DNA of 64,000 bases from GCA-2748575 sp965222725 (GCA_965222725.1 OZ244969.1:2232001-2296000), one strand, 5' to 3'; shown: positions 33,232-41,926, numbered from the stretch's first letter. The notes: a model not told the origin generated them from the letters alone. Made by a program: numbers and translations.

Positions 33232-33252
33232 TGCCTGCCGACAAAGCAGGCA
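33232..33252 (-). terminator. Hairpin just after thrS
   Basis: Stem TGCCTGC / GCAGGCA with a 7-nt loop, 26 nt beyond the thrS stop. It lacks a proper T tract, so termination is uncertain. Confidence 0.3.
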
Positions 33253-33278
33253 CATTCTCAACCAGCCCACCTGAAAAA

Positions 33279-35195
33279 CTAAACAGGAATCTTACAAGCC
33301 GCAGCAATCTCACTCACAGCAGCATCAATGTCTTTCACATCGTTATCCTTGCTGCCCAGCGATCTCACAGCCACCTGTTTGGCCTCGGCTTCGTTCTTGC
33401 CCACCACCCAGATCTGCGCAACCTTGGCTTTACTGTGCTCCCGCACCTTATAGCCAATTTTCTCGTTCCGTAAATCCAGCTCAGCATGCACTCCGGCTGC
33501 TTTCAGTCTAGCAGCCACGTCAATAGCCCAGTCACGGGCATCGTCGGTAATCGTTGCAATCACCACCGGCAATGGCGAAATCCATAGTGGCAAATGCCCG
33601 GCGGTGGATTCAATCAGAATTCCCAGGAAGCGTTCCAGCGATCCCAGCACCGCACGGTGCAGCATGACCGGGCGATGTCTTGCGCCGTCTTCGCCCACGT
33701 ATTCTGCGTCCAGGCGATCCGGTAATACAAAATCCACCTGCAGCGTACCGCACTGCCAGTCACGGCCAATGGCGTCTTTCAGTACAAATTCCAGTTTGGG
33801 GCCGTAGAAAGCACCTTCACCGGGGTTCAGTTCGCATTCCAGTCCCAGGCTTTCCACGGCTGCCTGCAGCGCGGCCTCTGCCTTGTCCCAGGTTTCGTCG
33901 CTGCCGGCACGTTTTTCCGGGCGGTCAGAGAACTTGATGCTGATATCGGTAAAGCCGAAGTCTTCGTACACTTCCCGCAACAGCTTGATGAAGTTGGCGG
34001 TTTCTTCGTTGATCTGTTCTTCCGTGCAGAAGATGTGGGCATCGTCCTGACTGAAAGAGCGGGCGCGCATTAAACCGTGCAGAGCGCCGTGGGCTTCGTT
34101 ACGGAACAGGGTGGTGAACTCGCCGATCCGTAACGGCAGGTCACGGTAGCTTTTCAGGCCCTGGTTAAAGATTTGTACATGGCCGGGGCAGTTCATGGGC
34201 TTGATGGCCATGTCGCGATGATCGTGGGTGCAGATGGTGAACATGTCATCGGAGTATTTGTCCCAGTGGCCGGATTTTTCCCAGAGTACCCGGTCCATTA
34301 GCTGGGGGGTGGCGACTTCCTGGTAACCGTCCCGTTCCATCTTGGCGCGGATGTAGTTTTCCAGGGTTTTGCGCATGCGCCAGCCTTTGGGGTGCCAGAA
34401 CATGCTGCCCACGGCTTCTTCCTGCTGGTGAAACAGGCCCATTTCTCTGGCCAGTTTGCGATGGTCGCGTTTTTCCGCTTCCTCCAGCATGTTGAGGTAT
34501 TTTTTCAGTTCTTTTTTATCGCGCCAGCAGGTGCCGTACACCCGTTGCAGTTGCGGGTTGTTGGCGTCGCCGCGCCAGTAGGCGCCGGCGAGTTTCATCA
34601 CCTTGAAAGCTTTGCCCAGTTTGCCGACGGAGGGCAGGTGGGGGCCACGACACAGGTCCACAAAGTCGCCCTGCTTGTACACGGAAATCACTTCGTTTTC
34701 CGGCAGGTCGCGGATGAGTTCGGCTTTGAATTTTTCGCCCTGGCCCTCAAAAAACTGAATGGCGTCGTTGCGGTCCCAGACTTCGCGGGTAATGGCGTCG
34801 TCGCGGTCCACCAGTTCGGTCATGCGCTTTTCAATGGCTTCCAGGTCTTCCGGGGTGAAGGAGGTTTCCCGGTAGAAGTCGTAATAAAAGCCGTTTTCAA
34901 TGGCGGGGCCGATGGTGACCTGGGTTTCCGGATACAGTTCTTTCACCGCCTGGGCCATCAGGTGGGCGCAGTCGTGGCGTAAAAGCTCCAGGGCTTCGGG
35001 TTTGTCCCGGGTAATGAATTTGAGTTCGGTGTCGGTGTCGATCGTCAGGGTCAGGTCCACTTGTTTGCCGTCCATTTCCATGGCAACAGCGTTGCGGGCA
35101 AGACCGGGGCCAATATCATTGGCCACGTCCAAACCAGTCAGCGGATTATCGTATTGGCGCTGACTACCATCTGGCAGTGTGATTGTGATCGACAT
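33279..35195 (-). CDS. thrS: Threonyl-tRNA synthetase
   Basis: 638 residues, normal length. An N-terminal TGS domain (ITITLPDGS start) is followed by the editing domain with HCAHLMAQAVKELYP, then the class II catalytic core (MNCPGHVQIF, with a zinc cysteine) and a C-terminal anticodon-binding domain starting near PLWISPLPVVI. ATG 35195 (MSITITLPDG) matches the family start; a longer form from 35246 adds unrelated residues. In most gammaproteobacteria thrS is followed by infC-rpmI-rplT. Here it is followed by repeat elements and cysS. Confidence 0.96.
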   Translation of the reverse strand: MSITITLPDGSQRQYDNPLTGLDVANDIGPGLARNAVAMEMDGKQVDLTLTIDTDTELKFITRDKPEALELLRHDCAHLMAQAVKELYPETQVTIGPAIENGFYYDFYRETSFTPEDLEAIEKRMTELVDRDDAITREVWDRNDAIQFFEGQGEKFKAELIRDLPENEVISVYKQGDFVDLCRGPHLPSVGKLGKAFKVMKLAGAYWRGDANNPQLQRVYGTCWRDKKELKKYLNMLEEAEKRDHRKLAREMGLFHQQEEAVGSMFWHPKGWRMRKTLENYIRAKMERDGYQEVATPQLMDRVLWEKSGHWDKYSDDMFTICTHDHRDMAIKPMNCPGHVQIFNQGLKSYRDLPLRIGEFTTLFRNEAHGALHGLMRARSFSQDDAHIFCTEEQINEETANFIKLLREVYEDFGFTDISIKFSDRPEKRAGSDETWDKAEAALQAAVESLGLECELNPGEGAFYGPKLEFVLKDAIGRDWQCGTLQVDFVLPDRLDAEYVGEDGARHRPVMLHRAVLGSLERFLGILIESTAGHLPLWISPLPVVIATITDDARDWAIDVAARLKAAGVHAELDLRNEKIGYKVREHSKAKVAQIWVVGKNEAEAKQVAVRSLGSKDNDVKDIDAAVSEIAAACKIPV

Positions 35196-35355
35196 AGGAA
35201 TTCCGGATACCTTCGATGCTGGGGTTAATAATTCTTGAATAATCATCTGTTAAGGGGCCGCAGGAGCTGCGGTTTCCCGGTCAGATACAGACACTTGTGC
35301 AAGGGCGAAATGGTATAACAGATCGGCCGCCGACTCTAGCATTCAGGCCAAGTTG

Positions 35356-36210
35356 CTAGTCCCTGGTGGCGATTGCGCCTTTCCAGACGCCTTCGTAGGC
35401 TCTGATTTCGACACTGTCACCAGGGTGAGCGCTTTTGACTGCGTCTGCCAGGTGGCTGGCCAGGTGTTCCACAGTGGAGTCGGTATCGATCAGATAACAG
35501 CAGTCTGCCGGCAGGGTCAGTTCGAACTGACCCTGGTCTGCTTCGTAGGCGAAGCGCAGGTAATCTGTGCCAGCTTCATTGAATGATTCGGCAATATCCT
35601 CACGGGTGCCTATGTAGATATCCTTCCAGGTATTGGCCCATTGGGTTTCCAGTTCCGGTGAGCGCTGCTGGTTCAGGTAAATCTCAATCGGTGAGCGATG
35701 GCCATGGGCAATGCGCTGGCAGTTCCCATCATGCTTTTTCAGGCCGTGACTGTAGTGATAGTAGGGACCGGGGATTTGCTCGCTGTGAACTCTGAGTGAC
35801 AGGCGCTTTACGTTTTTGGGAAGAATGCGGAATACCTGTCGCTCAATAAAAGGCGTGACGGCCTCTGGCGTGATCTCTTTGACGGGCAGCATGACCACGG
35901 CGTTCTCAGGGGAAACATGCTGATAGCGGCGCCCCTGGTTGTCCTGCCAGTGCAGTTCCAGCAGGCTGTCCACTTTGCAAGCGGACAGTTGCGGCAGGCC
36001 GTCGGGGATCAGTAAACGGTGGTCATAGAGGTCATCAATGGCTTTTTTCAGCTGTTTTTTCACGTGGCCAAAGTCAAACACCATGCCCTGTTCGTCCAGA
36101 TCACCGTGCAGTTCTACATCCACAATCCAGCTTTCGCCCAGAATACCGCGCTCGGCGTGGGCGTAGGAGAAGTCCATGACGGTGAGATGGTTGACAAAAA
36201 GGGCGCTCAT
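35356..36210 (-). CDS. Two-domain 6-pyruvoyl-tetrahydropterin-synthase-like protein
   Basis: 284 residues, about twice the usual 120-140, because it holds two related domains. The first has YAHAERGILGESWIVDVEL, FDFGHVKKQLKKAIDDLYDH. The second has the more canonical active-site string HYSHGLKKHDGNCQRIAHGHRSPIEI (zinc histidines and a cysteine), here quoted in parts. Single-domain relatives are QueD and PTPS, acting on dihydroneopterin triphosphate, the product of FolE2. ATG 36210 is chosen because any longer start would overlap the divergent gene's promoter. Product unknown. Confidence 0.82.
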   Translation of the reverse strand: MSALFVNHLTVMDFSYAHAERGILGESWIVDVELHGDLDEQGMVFDFGHVKKQLKKAIDDLYDHRLLIPDGLPQLSACKVDSLLELHWQDNQGRRYQHVSPENAVVMLPVKEITPEAVTPFIERQVFRILPKNVKRLSLRVHSEQIPGPYYHYSHGLKKHDGNCQRIAHGHRSPIEIYLNQQRSPELETQWANTWKDIYIGTREDIAESFNEAGTDYLRFAYEADQGQFELTLPADCCYLIDTDSTVEHLASHLADAVKSAHPGDSVEIRAYEGVWKGAIATRD

Positions 36211-36242
36211 AAAGTCGGTACTGTTTTGTGAAGGGGTGGAAG

Positions 36243-36255
36243 CGCTATAATAGCG
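36243..36255. promoter_or_regulatory. Symmetrical -10 palindrome serving divergent genes
   Basis: Perfect palindrome CGCTAT-A-ATAGCG. It reads TATAAT on the plus strand (36246-36251) and TATTAT on the minus strand, so it can act as the -10 box for both the flavoprotein gene and the pterin-type gene. On the minus strand a 4-of-6 -35 (GTGTCA) lies 18 nt upstream; the plus-strand -35 is weak. Confidence 0.45.
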
Positions 36256-36372
36256 GCTTTGCTGCTTGAGTGACACCGGGGGGCCGGAGTCCTGATCATT
36301 GCTTTGTCGTGTTATTTTGTTTTTTTGCGTTGTTTGCATTTTCCTTTTGCAGGGGAACTCGAGGATTAAGTT

Positions 36373-37599
36373 GTGGGAATTTTTAACAGCAGGCCCAGAG
36401 TCTGCATTCTTGGCGGCGGATTTGCCGGGCTCAATGCTGCCCAGCAGCTCAAGGCGACTCATTATGATGTAACGGTGGTGGATCCGCAGGCGTTTCTGGA
36501 ATGGCTGCCCAATGTTCACGAAATCATTTCAGGGGTAAAAACCGGGGAAGAGCTGCGTCTGGATCGACGCCGGATCGTGGAACGCCTCGGGCACAGCTTT
36601 GTTCAGGATCGGGCGGTGGAGCTGAATGCTGCCGCGGTCACCCTGCGGTCAGGAAAGATTCTGCCGTTTGATGCCTGTATTGTCAGTACCGGTGGTGTTC
36701 AGAATGACTTTGGCGTGGCCGGTGCACAGGATCATGCCATTGGCATGAAATCCGTTGACGATTGCCAGCGTATTGCCAAAAAGCTGCGTATGGGCGCCAT
36801 GGGCCATAAAACCACCCGGGTGGCGGTGGTCGGGGGTGGTATAGAAGGGGTTGAAGCCCTGGGTGAGGCGCTGCGTGCCTATCGCTACAAGCCCCAGTTC
36901 GAATTCTATATGGTGGACACCAACAAGAAACTGCTGGCCAGCTGTGCCGGAAATCTGGATTCCCAGGTTAAACAGCATGTGCGGAATTTCAGTGTGGAAT
37001 TCTCGCTGGGTAACCGGGTGGCCGAGGTACAGAAAGAAGGCCTGGTACTGGGCAACGGCAAGGTGATTCACAGTGATGTCACTATCTGGTCCGGCGGGGT
37101 GGCGCCCAATCCGCTGCTCTATGCCAGCCAGCTGGCGGAAGGCCCCGATGAATGGGGGCACGTGAACAACGCTTTTCAAAGTCGCCATTTCGAGAATGTG
37201 TTCATTATCGGTGATGCAGCCCAGGCGCCCCGGCCCATTGCCAAGCAGGCGTTTCATGCCATCGATATGGGGCGGCTGGCGGGCCACAATGTGGTGCAGT
37301 ATCTGAGCGGTGGCCGCCTGAGGCGATTCGAGCCCAGCACCAAGCCGCAGGTTGTTACCTTTGGTGATCTGGATACCTTTATGGTGTTCAAGGGGTTTTC
37401 GGTGTCGTCATCCATGCTGGGGGCTGCCAAAGAGGCCATCTATACCCTGGGTCTGTTGCAGCTGAGCCCGCCGGACAACCCGCGGGATTTCTTCCGGAGT
37501 GTGGATCTGCTGCAGAAAAGCATTCGCAAGGTGTATCTGCCCACCATGAATCCGTTGAATATGGTGTCAAAACTGCCTAAATTGAAGTTGCTGAGATAA
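36373..37599 (+). CDS. NDH-2-like FAD/NAD(P)-dependent oxidoreductase
   Basis: 408 residues. Two dinucleotide-binding motifs, GGGFAG (14-19, FAD) and VAVVGGGIEGVEALGE (near 147, NAD(P)H), and a C-terminal FIIGDAA FAD contact. This is the layout of type II NADH dehydrogenases and sulfide:quinone reductases. It lacks the paired cysteines expected for sulfide:quinone reductase. The C-terminal amphipathic segment (KSIRKVYLPTMNPLNMVSKLPKLKLLR in part) suits membrane attachment. GTG 36373 is the start, with GAGGA 7 nt upstream. Confidence 0.85.
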   Translation: MGIFNSRPRVCILGGGFAGLNAAQQLKATHYDVTVVDPQAFLEWLPNVHEIISGVKTGEELRLDRRRIVERLGHSFVQDRAVELNAAAVTLRSGKILPFDACIVSTGGVQNDFGVAGAQDHAIGMKSVDDCQRIAKKLRMGAMGHKTTRVAVVGGGIEGVEALGEALRAYRYKPQFEFYMVDTNKKLLASCAGNLDSQVKQHVRNFSVEFSLGNRVAEVQKEGLVLGNGKVIHSDVTIWSGGVAPNPLLYASQLAEGPDEWGHVNNAFQSRHFENVFIIGDAAQAPRPIAKQAFHAIDMGRLAGHNVVQYLSGGRLRRFEPSTKPQVVTFGDLDTFMVFKGFSVSSSMLGAAKEAIYTLGLLQLSPPDNPRDFFRSVDLLQKSIRKVYLPTMNPLNMVSKLPKLKLLR

Positions 37600-37649
37600 A
37601 CTTCAGAAACCTGTTTGTACACTTTGTAAAAGCTCCGGATTCTGTGTTC

Positions 37650-38474
37650 ATGGTATTTGCCCTGCCTGACATTGCGATCAAACTCCGTCGACCTGGCTGG
37701 CTTGTGGCTCTGCTCCTGGCTGCGGTTGTGTGGGCTGAAGTGGCCAGGGCGGAATCAGGCTCGGCCGAAACGCTTCCTTCCGACAGCCTTCCTTCCGACA
37801 CCCTCATCTTTGCTTTCTGGACCAACGCGACCCCACCATTTGCAGTCACCAAAGGCGAGCAGCTGGTGGGTGGAATCATTTTTGATCTGGGTAATGAACT
37901 GGCGAAGCGGCTGGACCGGAAGGCAGTGTTCAGGCTGCTACCTACCAAGCGCGTAGAGCGGGAAGTGCTCACAGGTGGCGTGGACCTGGATTGTGTGTCC
38001 AGTCCTATCTGGAAGGAGACCCCCGATGATTATGGCTGGTCGCCGGCGTTGTTTGACGGTGCCGACCGGTTTCTGGTGAGAACCGACACTGACGGGACGA
38101 TTGAGTCACTGGCTGATTTGCAGGGGCTGCGTGTGGGCACTTATCCGGGGTACGTTTACCACCCGGATATCATGAAAATGCTGGACAACGGCGAAGCCCA
38201 GCGGGTGACGGTAAATGATGTCGAACACGGCATTCGCCTGTTGCTGGCTGATCGCATTGATACCCTGATCGATTTTGGTGTGTTGTTGCGCTATCAGCTG
38301 AAAGAAAAGGATCTTGGCAATAAACTCTCCCTCGCTCCGTTGCCCGCGGATGAATTTCAGTTGATGTGCGCCTATTCCCCCAAGATGAAAGTGGAAAAAC
38401 CACTGGTGGACCTGCAGCTGCAATCCATGGTGGATGACCAGACCATCAGTCGTATTCTGGCTAAATACCAATAA
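37650..38474 (+). CDS. Periplasmic solute-binding protein family 3 (amino-acid-type)
   Basis: About 274 residues. Signal peptide (PGWLVALLLAAVVWAEVARA) followed by an SBP_bac_3 domain: AFWTNATPPFAV, GGIIFDLGNELAKRL, GVDLDCVSSPIW, DLQGLRVGTYPGY and RIDTLIDFG. No permease or ATPase gene is adjacent, so it may be an orphan sensor-type binding protein. GTG 37644 or ATG 37650 could start it; neither has a clear ribosome binding site. Confidence 0.82.
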   Translation: MVFALPDIAIKLRRPGWLVALLLAAVVWAEVARAESGSAETLPSDSLPSDTLIFAFWTNATPPFAVTKGEQLVGGIIFDLGNELAKRLDRKAVFRLLPTKRVEREVLTGGVDLDCVSSPIWKETPDDYGWSPALFDGADRFLVRTDTDGTIESLADLQGLRVGTYPGYVYHPDIMKMLDNGEAQRVTVNDVEHGIRLLLADRIDTLIDFGVLLRYQLKEKDLGNKLSLAPLPADEFQLMCAYSPKMKVEKPLVDLQLQSMVDDQTISRILAKYQ

Positions 38475-38488
38475 GCTTCGATTGTTTT

Positions 38489-38532
38489 ACCGTTATTTTA
38501 AAAACAGTCAGAATTGTTTTTAAAATAACGGT
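38489..38532. repeat. Long AT-rich inverted repeat with perfect 18-bp arms
   Basis: Arms 38489-38506 (begins ACCGTTATTTT) and 38515-38532 pair perfectly around an 8-nt loop. It lies 15 nt after the solute-binding protein gene and 46 nt before the DUF35 gene. It could terminate the upstream gene, as the stem carries a run of T, or be a protein-binding site. Confidence 0.6.
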
Positions 38533-38577
38533 GTCGTAGACTGGTGGCGTTTCCGGTTCTCATGAGCGTTATCTGTT

Positions 38578-39006
38578 ATGTCCGAGCGGCCAATAGCGCC
38601 AGGGCTTTTCAACTGGCCATCCTCAACCCCCCAACTCATCGGCGGTCGCTGTGCGCGCTGTGGCTGCATTGAATTCCCCCGCAAATCCAGTTGCCCCCGG
38701 TGTGGCGGGGATGACGTTGCAGCATGGCCGCTGGCCCGCAGCGGTGTGCTGTGGAGCTGGACGGTGCAAAGTTTTCCTCCCAAATCGCCACCGTATCTGG
38801 GCAGTTCGGACGACTTTGAACCCTTTGGGGTGGGCTATGTTGAATTGCCGGGGGAGGTGTGTGTGGAAACGCCACTGACGCTGGCGGATCCTGAGAAACT
38901 GCAGATTGGGATGGCGATGGAGCTTCTCATCCGGCCGGTGGGTGTGGACAGCAATGGCGGTACCTTGTTGGGCTTTGCCTTTGCGCCCTGCGGGGACGGG
39001 CACTGA
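38578..39006 (+). CDS. DUF35 Zn-ribbon/OB-fold protein
   Basis: 142 residues. Four-cysteine rubredoxin-like zinc ribbon CARCG ... CPRCG near residues 25-43, then an OB-fold that in related proteins binds acyl-CoA. These proteins are partners of SCP2-type thiolases or MaoC-type hydratases. Its stop overlaps the thiolase start by 1 nt, so the two are translationally coupled and probably form a complex. Confidence 0.88.
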   Translation: MSERPIAPGLFNWPSSTPQLIGGRCARCGCIEFPRKSSCPRCGGDDVAAWPLARSGVLWSWTVQSFPPKSPPYLGSSDDFEPFGVGYVELPGEVCVETPLTLADPEKLQIGMAMELLIRPVGVDSNGGTLLGFAFAPCGDGH

Positions 39007-40148
39007 TGGACGTGGCTATTATCGGCGTGGGTCTGCACCGTTTCGGCCGTACCGAAGGTGTATCGGGGCAGGCTCAGGGGGCCGTGGCCTTGCGTCAGGC
39101 ATTGCAGGATGCCGGCTGTGACTGGCGGGATGTGCAGGGCGCTTTTGGCGGCAGCACCGACGCCGGCAATGCCGATGCCCTGTTGAACCACCTGGGGCTT
39201 ACCGGTATTCCTTTCATCAATATTTCCAATGGCTGTGCTACCGGGGGCAGCGCGCTGATGGCCGCTGCCAGTGCGATTCAATCCGGGCAGCACGACATTG
39301 CAGTGGCTGTGGGCTTTGACAAGCATGAGCGTGGTGCCTTTAAAGTGGAGCCGGCAGACTGGGGGCTGGATGACTGGTACGGGCAGCTGGGACTGTGCCT
39401 GACCACCCAATTCTTTGCCATGAAGATTCAGCGCTATATGTATGAACACGGGCTCACGGAAAATACCCTGATCCACGTGGCAGAGAAAAATTTCTACCAT
39501 GGTTCACTGAACCCGCTGGCCTGGCGCCGTTCCGCCTTGAGTTATGACGAAATTGCCCACTCGCCCATGGTGAGCCATCCGTTGCGGAAATCCATGTTCT
39601 GCTCGCCGGCAGAGGGCGCTGCTGCCGTTGTGCTCTGCCGTGGTGATCTGGCGAAGCGCTATCAGTCAGCCCCGGTGTTTATTCGCGCCGTGTCGGTAAA
39701 AAGCCGGCGCTATGGCTCTTTCGAGGTGTTCAGTCCCAGTCTGGCCATTAACAGAGTGTCGGGGCCTACCCGGGAAGCCTCCCTGGCCGCCTTTGAAATG
39801 GCCGGCCTTGGGCCGGAAGATATTCAGGTGGCCCAGTTGCAGGACACGGAGTCCGGGGCGGAAATCATGCACATGGCGGAAAACGGATTTTGTGAGGATG
39901 GTGATCAGGAGCGCTGGCTGGCGGAAGGCTGGACCCGTCTGGACGGGCGCTTGCCGGTAAACACGGATGGAGGCTGCCTGGCTAACGGCGAGCCTATCGG
40001 CGCCTCCGGGTTGCGCCAGGTGGTGGAAGTCTGCAATCAGCTGCGGGGCCGCTGCGGAGCGCGTCAGGTACCGGGCAATCCCGGTGTGGGTTATACCCAT
40101 GTCTATGGCGCACCGGGCTTGTCTGCGGTGACCATTTTGCAGCGCTAG
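39006..40148 (+). CDS. SCP2-type thiolase family protein
   Basis: 380 residues. The nucleophilic cysteine is C77 in NGCATGG. Later conserved pieces include DTESGAEIMHMAENGFC and NTDGGCLANGEPIGASG; the histidine motif near the C-terminus is GYTHVYGAPG rather than the usual biosynthetic-thiolase CXG. Because C77 is present it is a candidate thiolase rather than an aldolase of the Ltp2 type, which also pairs with DUF35. Substrate unknown. Confidence 0.85.
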   Translation: MDVAIIGVGLHRFGRTEGVSGQAQGAVALRQALQDAGCDWRDVQGAFGGSTDAGNADALLNHLGLTGIPFINISNGCATGGSALMAAASAIQSGQHDIAVAVGFDKHERGAFKVEPADWGLDDWYGQLGLCLTTQFFAMKIQRYMYEHGLTENTLIHVAEKNFYHGSLNPLAWRRSALSYDEIAHSPMVSHPLRKSMFCSPAEGAAAVVLCRGDLAKRYQSAPVFIRAVSVKSRRYGSFEVFSPSLAINRVSGPTREASLAAFEMAGLGPEDIQVAQLQDTESGAEIMHMAENGFCEDGDQERWLAEGWTRLDGRLPVNTDGGCLANGEPIGASGLRQVVEVCNQLRGRCGARQVPGNPGVGYTHVYGAPGLSAVTILQR

Positions 40149-40271
40149 GCCCCGGTTGTTTCTGATAACCGGTGTTTTCGGTAGGGGGCCGGTTGTCTGT
40201 GGCAGTTTTATCCATTAAGCTGCCGCCATTATGTGAATGTTCTGTTCACTCTTTTTTCCGAATGGCTGTCT

Positions 40272-40850
40272 ATGTCATCTGATTCCGATCATTCCAGTGT
40301 CTCTGAGTACGAGCCTGGATACGCGCCAGAGTACGAGATTGTCGAGTTGGGTCATCCCGTGCTCCAGGTGGCAGCGTTGCCAGTCACTGATTTTCGGGAC
40401 CCGGCGCTACAGCAACACTTGCAAGCCATGACCAGGCTGATGGAAGCCCGCCAGGGTGTGGGAATTGCCGCGCCACAGGTGGGTGTCGGTCTGCAAATGA
40501 TGATTGTGGCCTCGCGACCCAATGATCGCTATCCCGATGCGCCGCAGATGGAACCGCAGGTGCTGTTGAATCCAGAGATTCAGTGGCAGTCTGACCAGCG
40601 GGTGAAAGACTGGGAAGGCTGCCTCAGTGTGCCGGGAATTCGCGGGCTGGTGTGTCGGCCGGATGCGGTGACAGTCAATTATCAAAAGCCGGGTGGCGAC
40701 AAGGCTGTGGTGGAATGGCGCGGATTTCCGGCAAGAATTTTTTTACACGAATACGATCACCTGATTGGTAAAACCTTTCTTGACCGGGTCAGTTCAAGTG
40801 CAGATCTTTACTCTGAAAAGGAATATCGTCGTCGCGTGCTGAATGCATAA
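40272..40850 (+). CDS. def: Peptide deformylase, second-type paralogue
   Basis: About 192 residues. All three deformylase motifs are present: GVGIAAPQ, EGCLS (within WEGCLSVPGIRG) and HEYDH. The last differs from the common HEFDH/QEFDH by a tyrosine. An N-terminal extension of about 20 acidic residues precedes VELGHPVLQ. ATG 40272 is preferred; GTG 40233 is also in frame, and neither has a strong ribosome binding site. It is not next to fmt, so it is probably an additional deformylase. Confidence 0.86.
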   Translation: MSSDSDHSSVSEYEPGYAPEYEIVELGHPVLQVAALPVTDFRDPALQQHLQAMTRLMEARQGVGIAAPQVGVGLQMMIVASRPNDRYPDAPQMEPQVLLNPEIQWQSDQRVKDWEGCLSVPGIRGLVCRPDAVTVNYQKPGGDKAVVEWRGFPARIFLHEYDHLIGKTFLDRVSSSADLYSEKEYRRRVLNA

Positions 40851-41452
40851 CAAAGACGTTACTTATTTCAAATCGGATGACCCGGTGGCGTTTTTTGTTT
40901 AAGAATGTTTGCCAAACTCGCGTCTTTGATAAAAACCAGTTGAAATCAATCCTTGATTTCGGTATTTCTAGAAGCCCCGGTAAAACGTTATTGCAACTTC
41001 TGAAATTCCTTCTATACATTAGTATGTGAATCAGGTGGCAGCTCAGTGCTCTACCTATAATAAAAAGCCTGTGAGATTTATCTGCTGGTCATGTTTCCAG
41101 GATAAAATCCGGATAATGTAACGTTACGTAACTGTTTATACACGATACTCCTAGACGATATCTGTAAAACATGCGCACAGGCTATAGATAATAAGTTGAG
41201 AATTTCATCCGCGGGGCATTGAATACTACAAATTCTGGATAGCCGGGTTCTCTGCTATCGGGCTTCTGAAATCTGATTGCTATTGCGCAAAAAATATAAT
41301 GATTACTCTGAAGGCCTCTGCCTTTGACTGTTTTGCGTACTGAAATAGATAATTTGGAAAAGACTGTTGCGTATGTGGGCAAGGCAGCTCACCTGCGGCG
41401 TTTTATTTGTACTTTAAGTTGTTAATAAAGATAAAGGATAAAGAAAAGTTAA
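40851..41452. other. 600-bp non-coding region
   Basis: A+T-rich, without a convincing gene. Two overlapping 10-bp palindromes, GTAACGTTAC (41118-41127) and GTTACGTAAC (41123-41132), are the only structure noted. A 66-codon minus-strand frame at 41182-41382 has no recognisable motif. Confidence 0.4.
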
Positions 41453-41908
41453 ATGCTGAATAAACTGAAACCTGAAATTAACTTTTGTTCCTGTGGTTGC
41501 GAAGCTCGCCTTTGCAAAGAAAAAAACAACAATGGTCGCGGCAAGTTCCGGTATTTTGTTCAGTGCCTGGATGATACTTGTGGCAAACAGGCTGGTGAAA
41601 CTGCCTTTCCCTGGCAGGCCATTCTGGAGTGGAATCAGTCGGTCCTCTCCGAGTTTCCCGAGGATTTCAGCCTTCCCTTCATGAGTTTTACCGGTATGTC
41701 CGCTGAAGAGATGCAGTCCAGTATGCAGGACAAGTATCAGCAGATTGAAAAGGAAATCGAAAAACTTCAGGGCAACCGCAATCAGAAAAACAATGAACGC
41801 CTGAAAATTCTGCGCTTGCAACTGTCCTGGCTGCGATATGGCCTGAGTTGGGTTGCGGATAAATTTGGCCTGGGTGGTGGCAGCGATCTGCGCGAAGCGG
41901 CGGTGTAA
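41453..41908 (+). CDS. Lar-like zinc-binding protein with helical C-terminus
   Basis: 151 residues. The first 62 resemble the restriction-alleviation Lar fold: paired cysteines C12/C14/C16 and C38/C43, ending in an A(I)xxWN motif (QAILEWNQ), as in Lar-type CPFCG...C..C...AI..WN. The rest is a coiled-coil-like helix (QQIEKEIEKLQGNRNQKNN). Lar proteins are usually phage- or plasmid-borne, yet nothing around it looks like a prophage. Function unknown. Confidence 0.62.
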   Translation: MLNKLKPEINFCSCGCEARLCKEKNNNGRGKFRYFVQCLDDTCGKQAGETAFPWQAILEWNQSVLSEFPEDFSLPFMSFTGMSAEEMQSSMQDKYQQIEKEIEKLQGNRNQKNNERLKILRLQLSWLRYGLSWVADKFGLGGGSDLREAAV

Positions 41909-41926
41909 CACTGCCCTGCCTGTTGC

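Noticed and set aside
36211..36519. 103-residue N-terminal extension of the pterin-synthase-like gene
   Set aside because: It crosses the divergent promoter and the start of the flavoprotein gene and has no family similarity.
41182..41382. 66-codon minus-strand frame in the gap after def
   Set aside because: No similarity to known families and no ribosome binding signal; best treated as chance.
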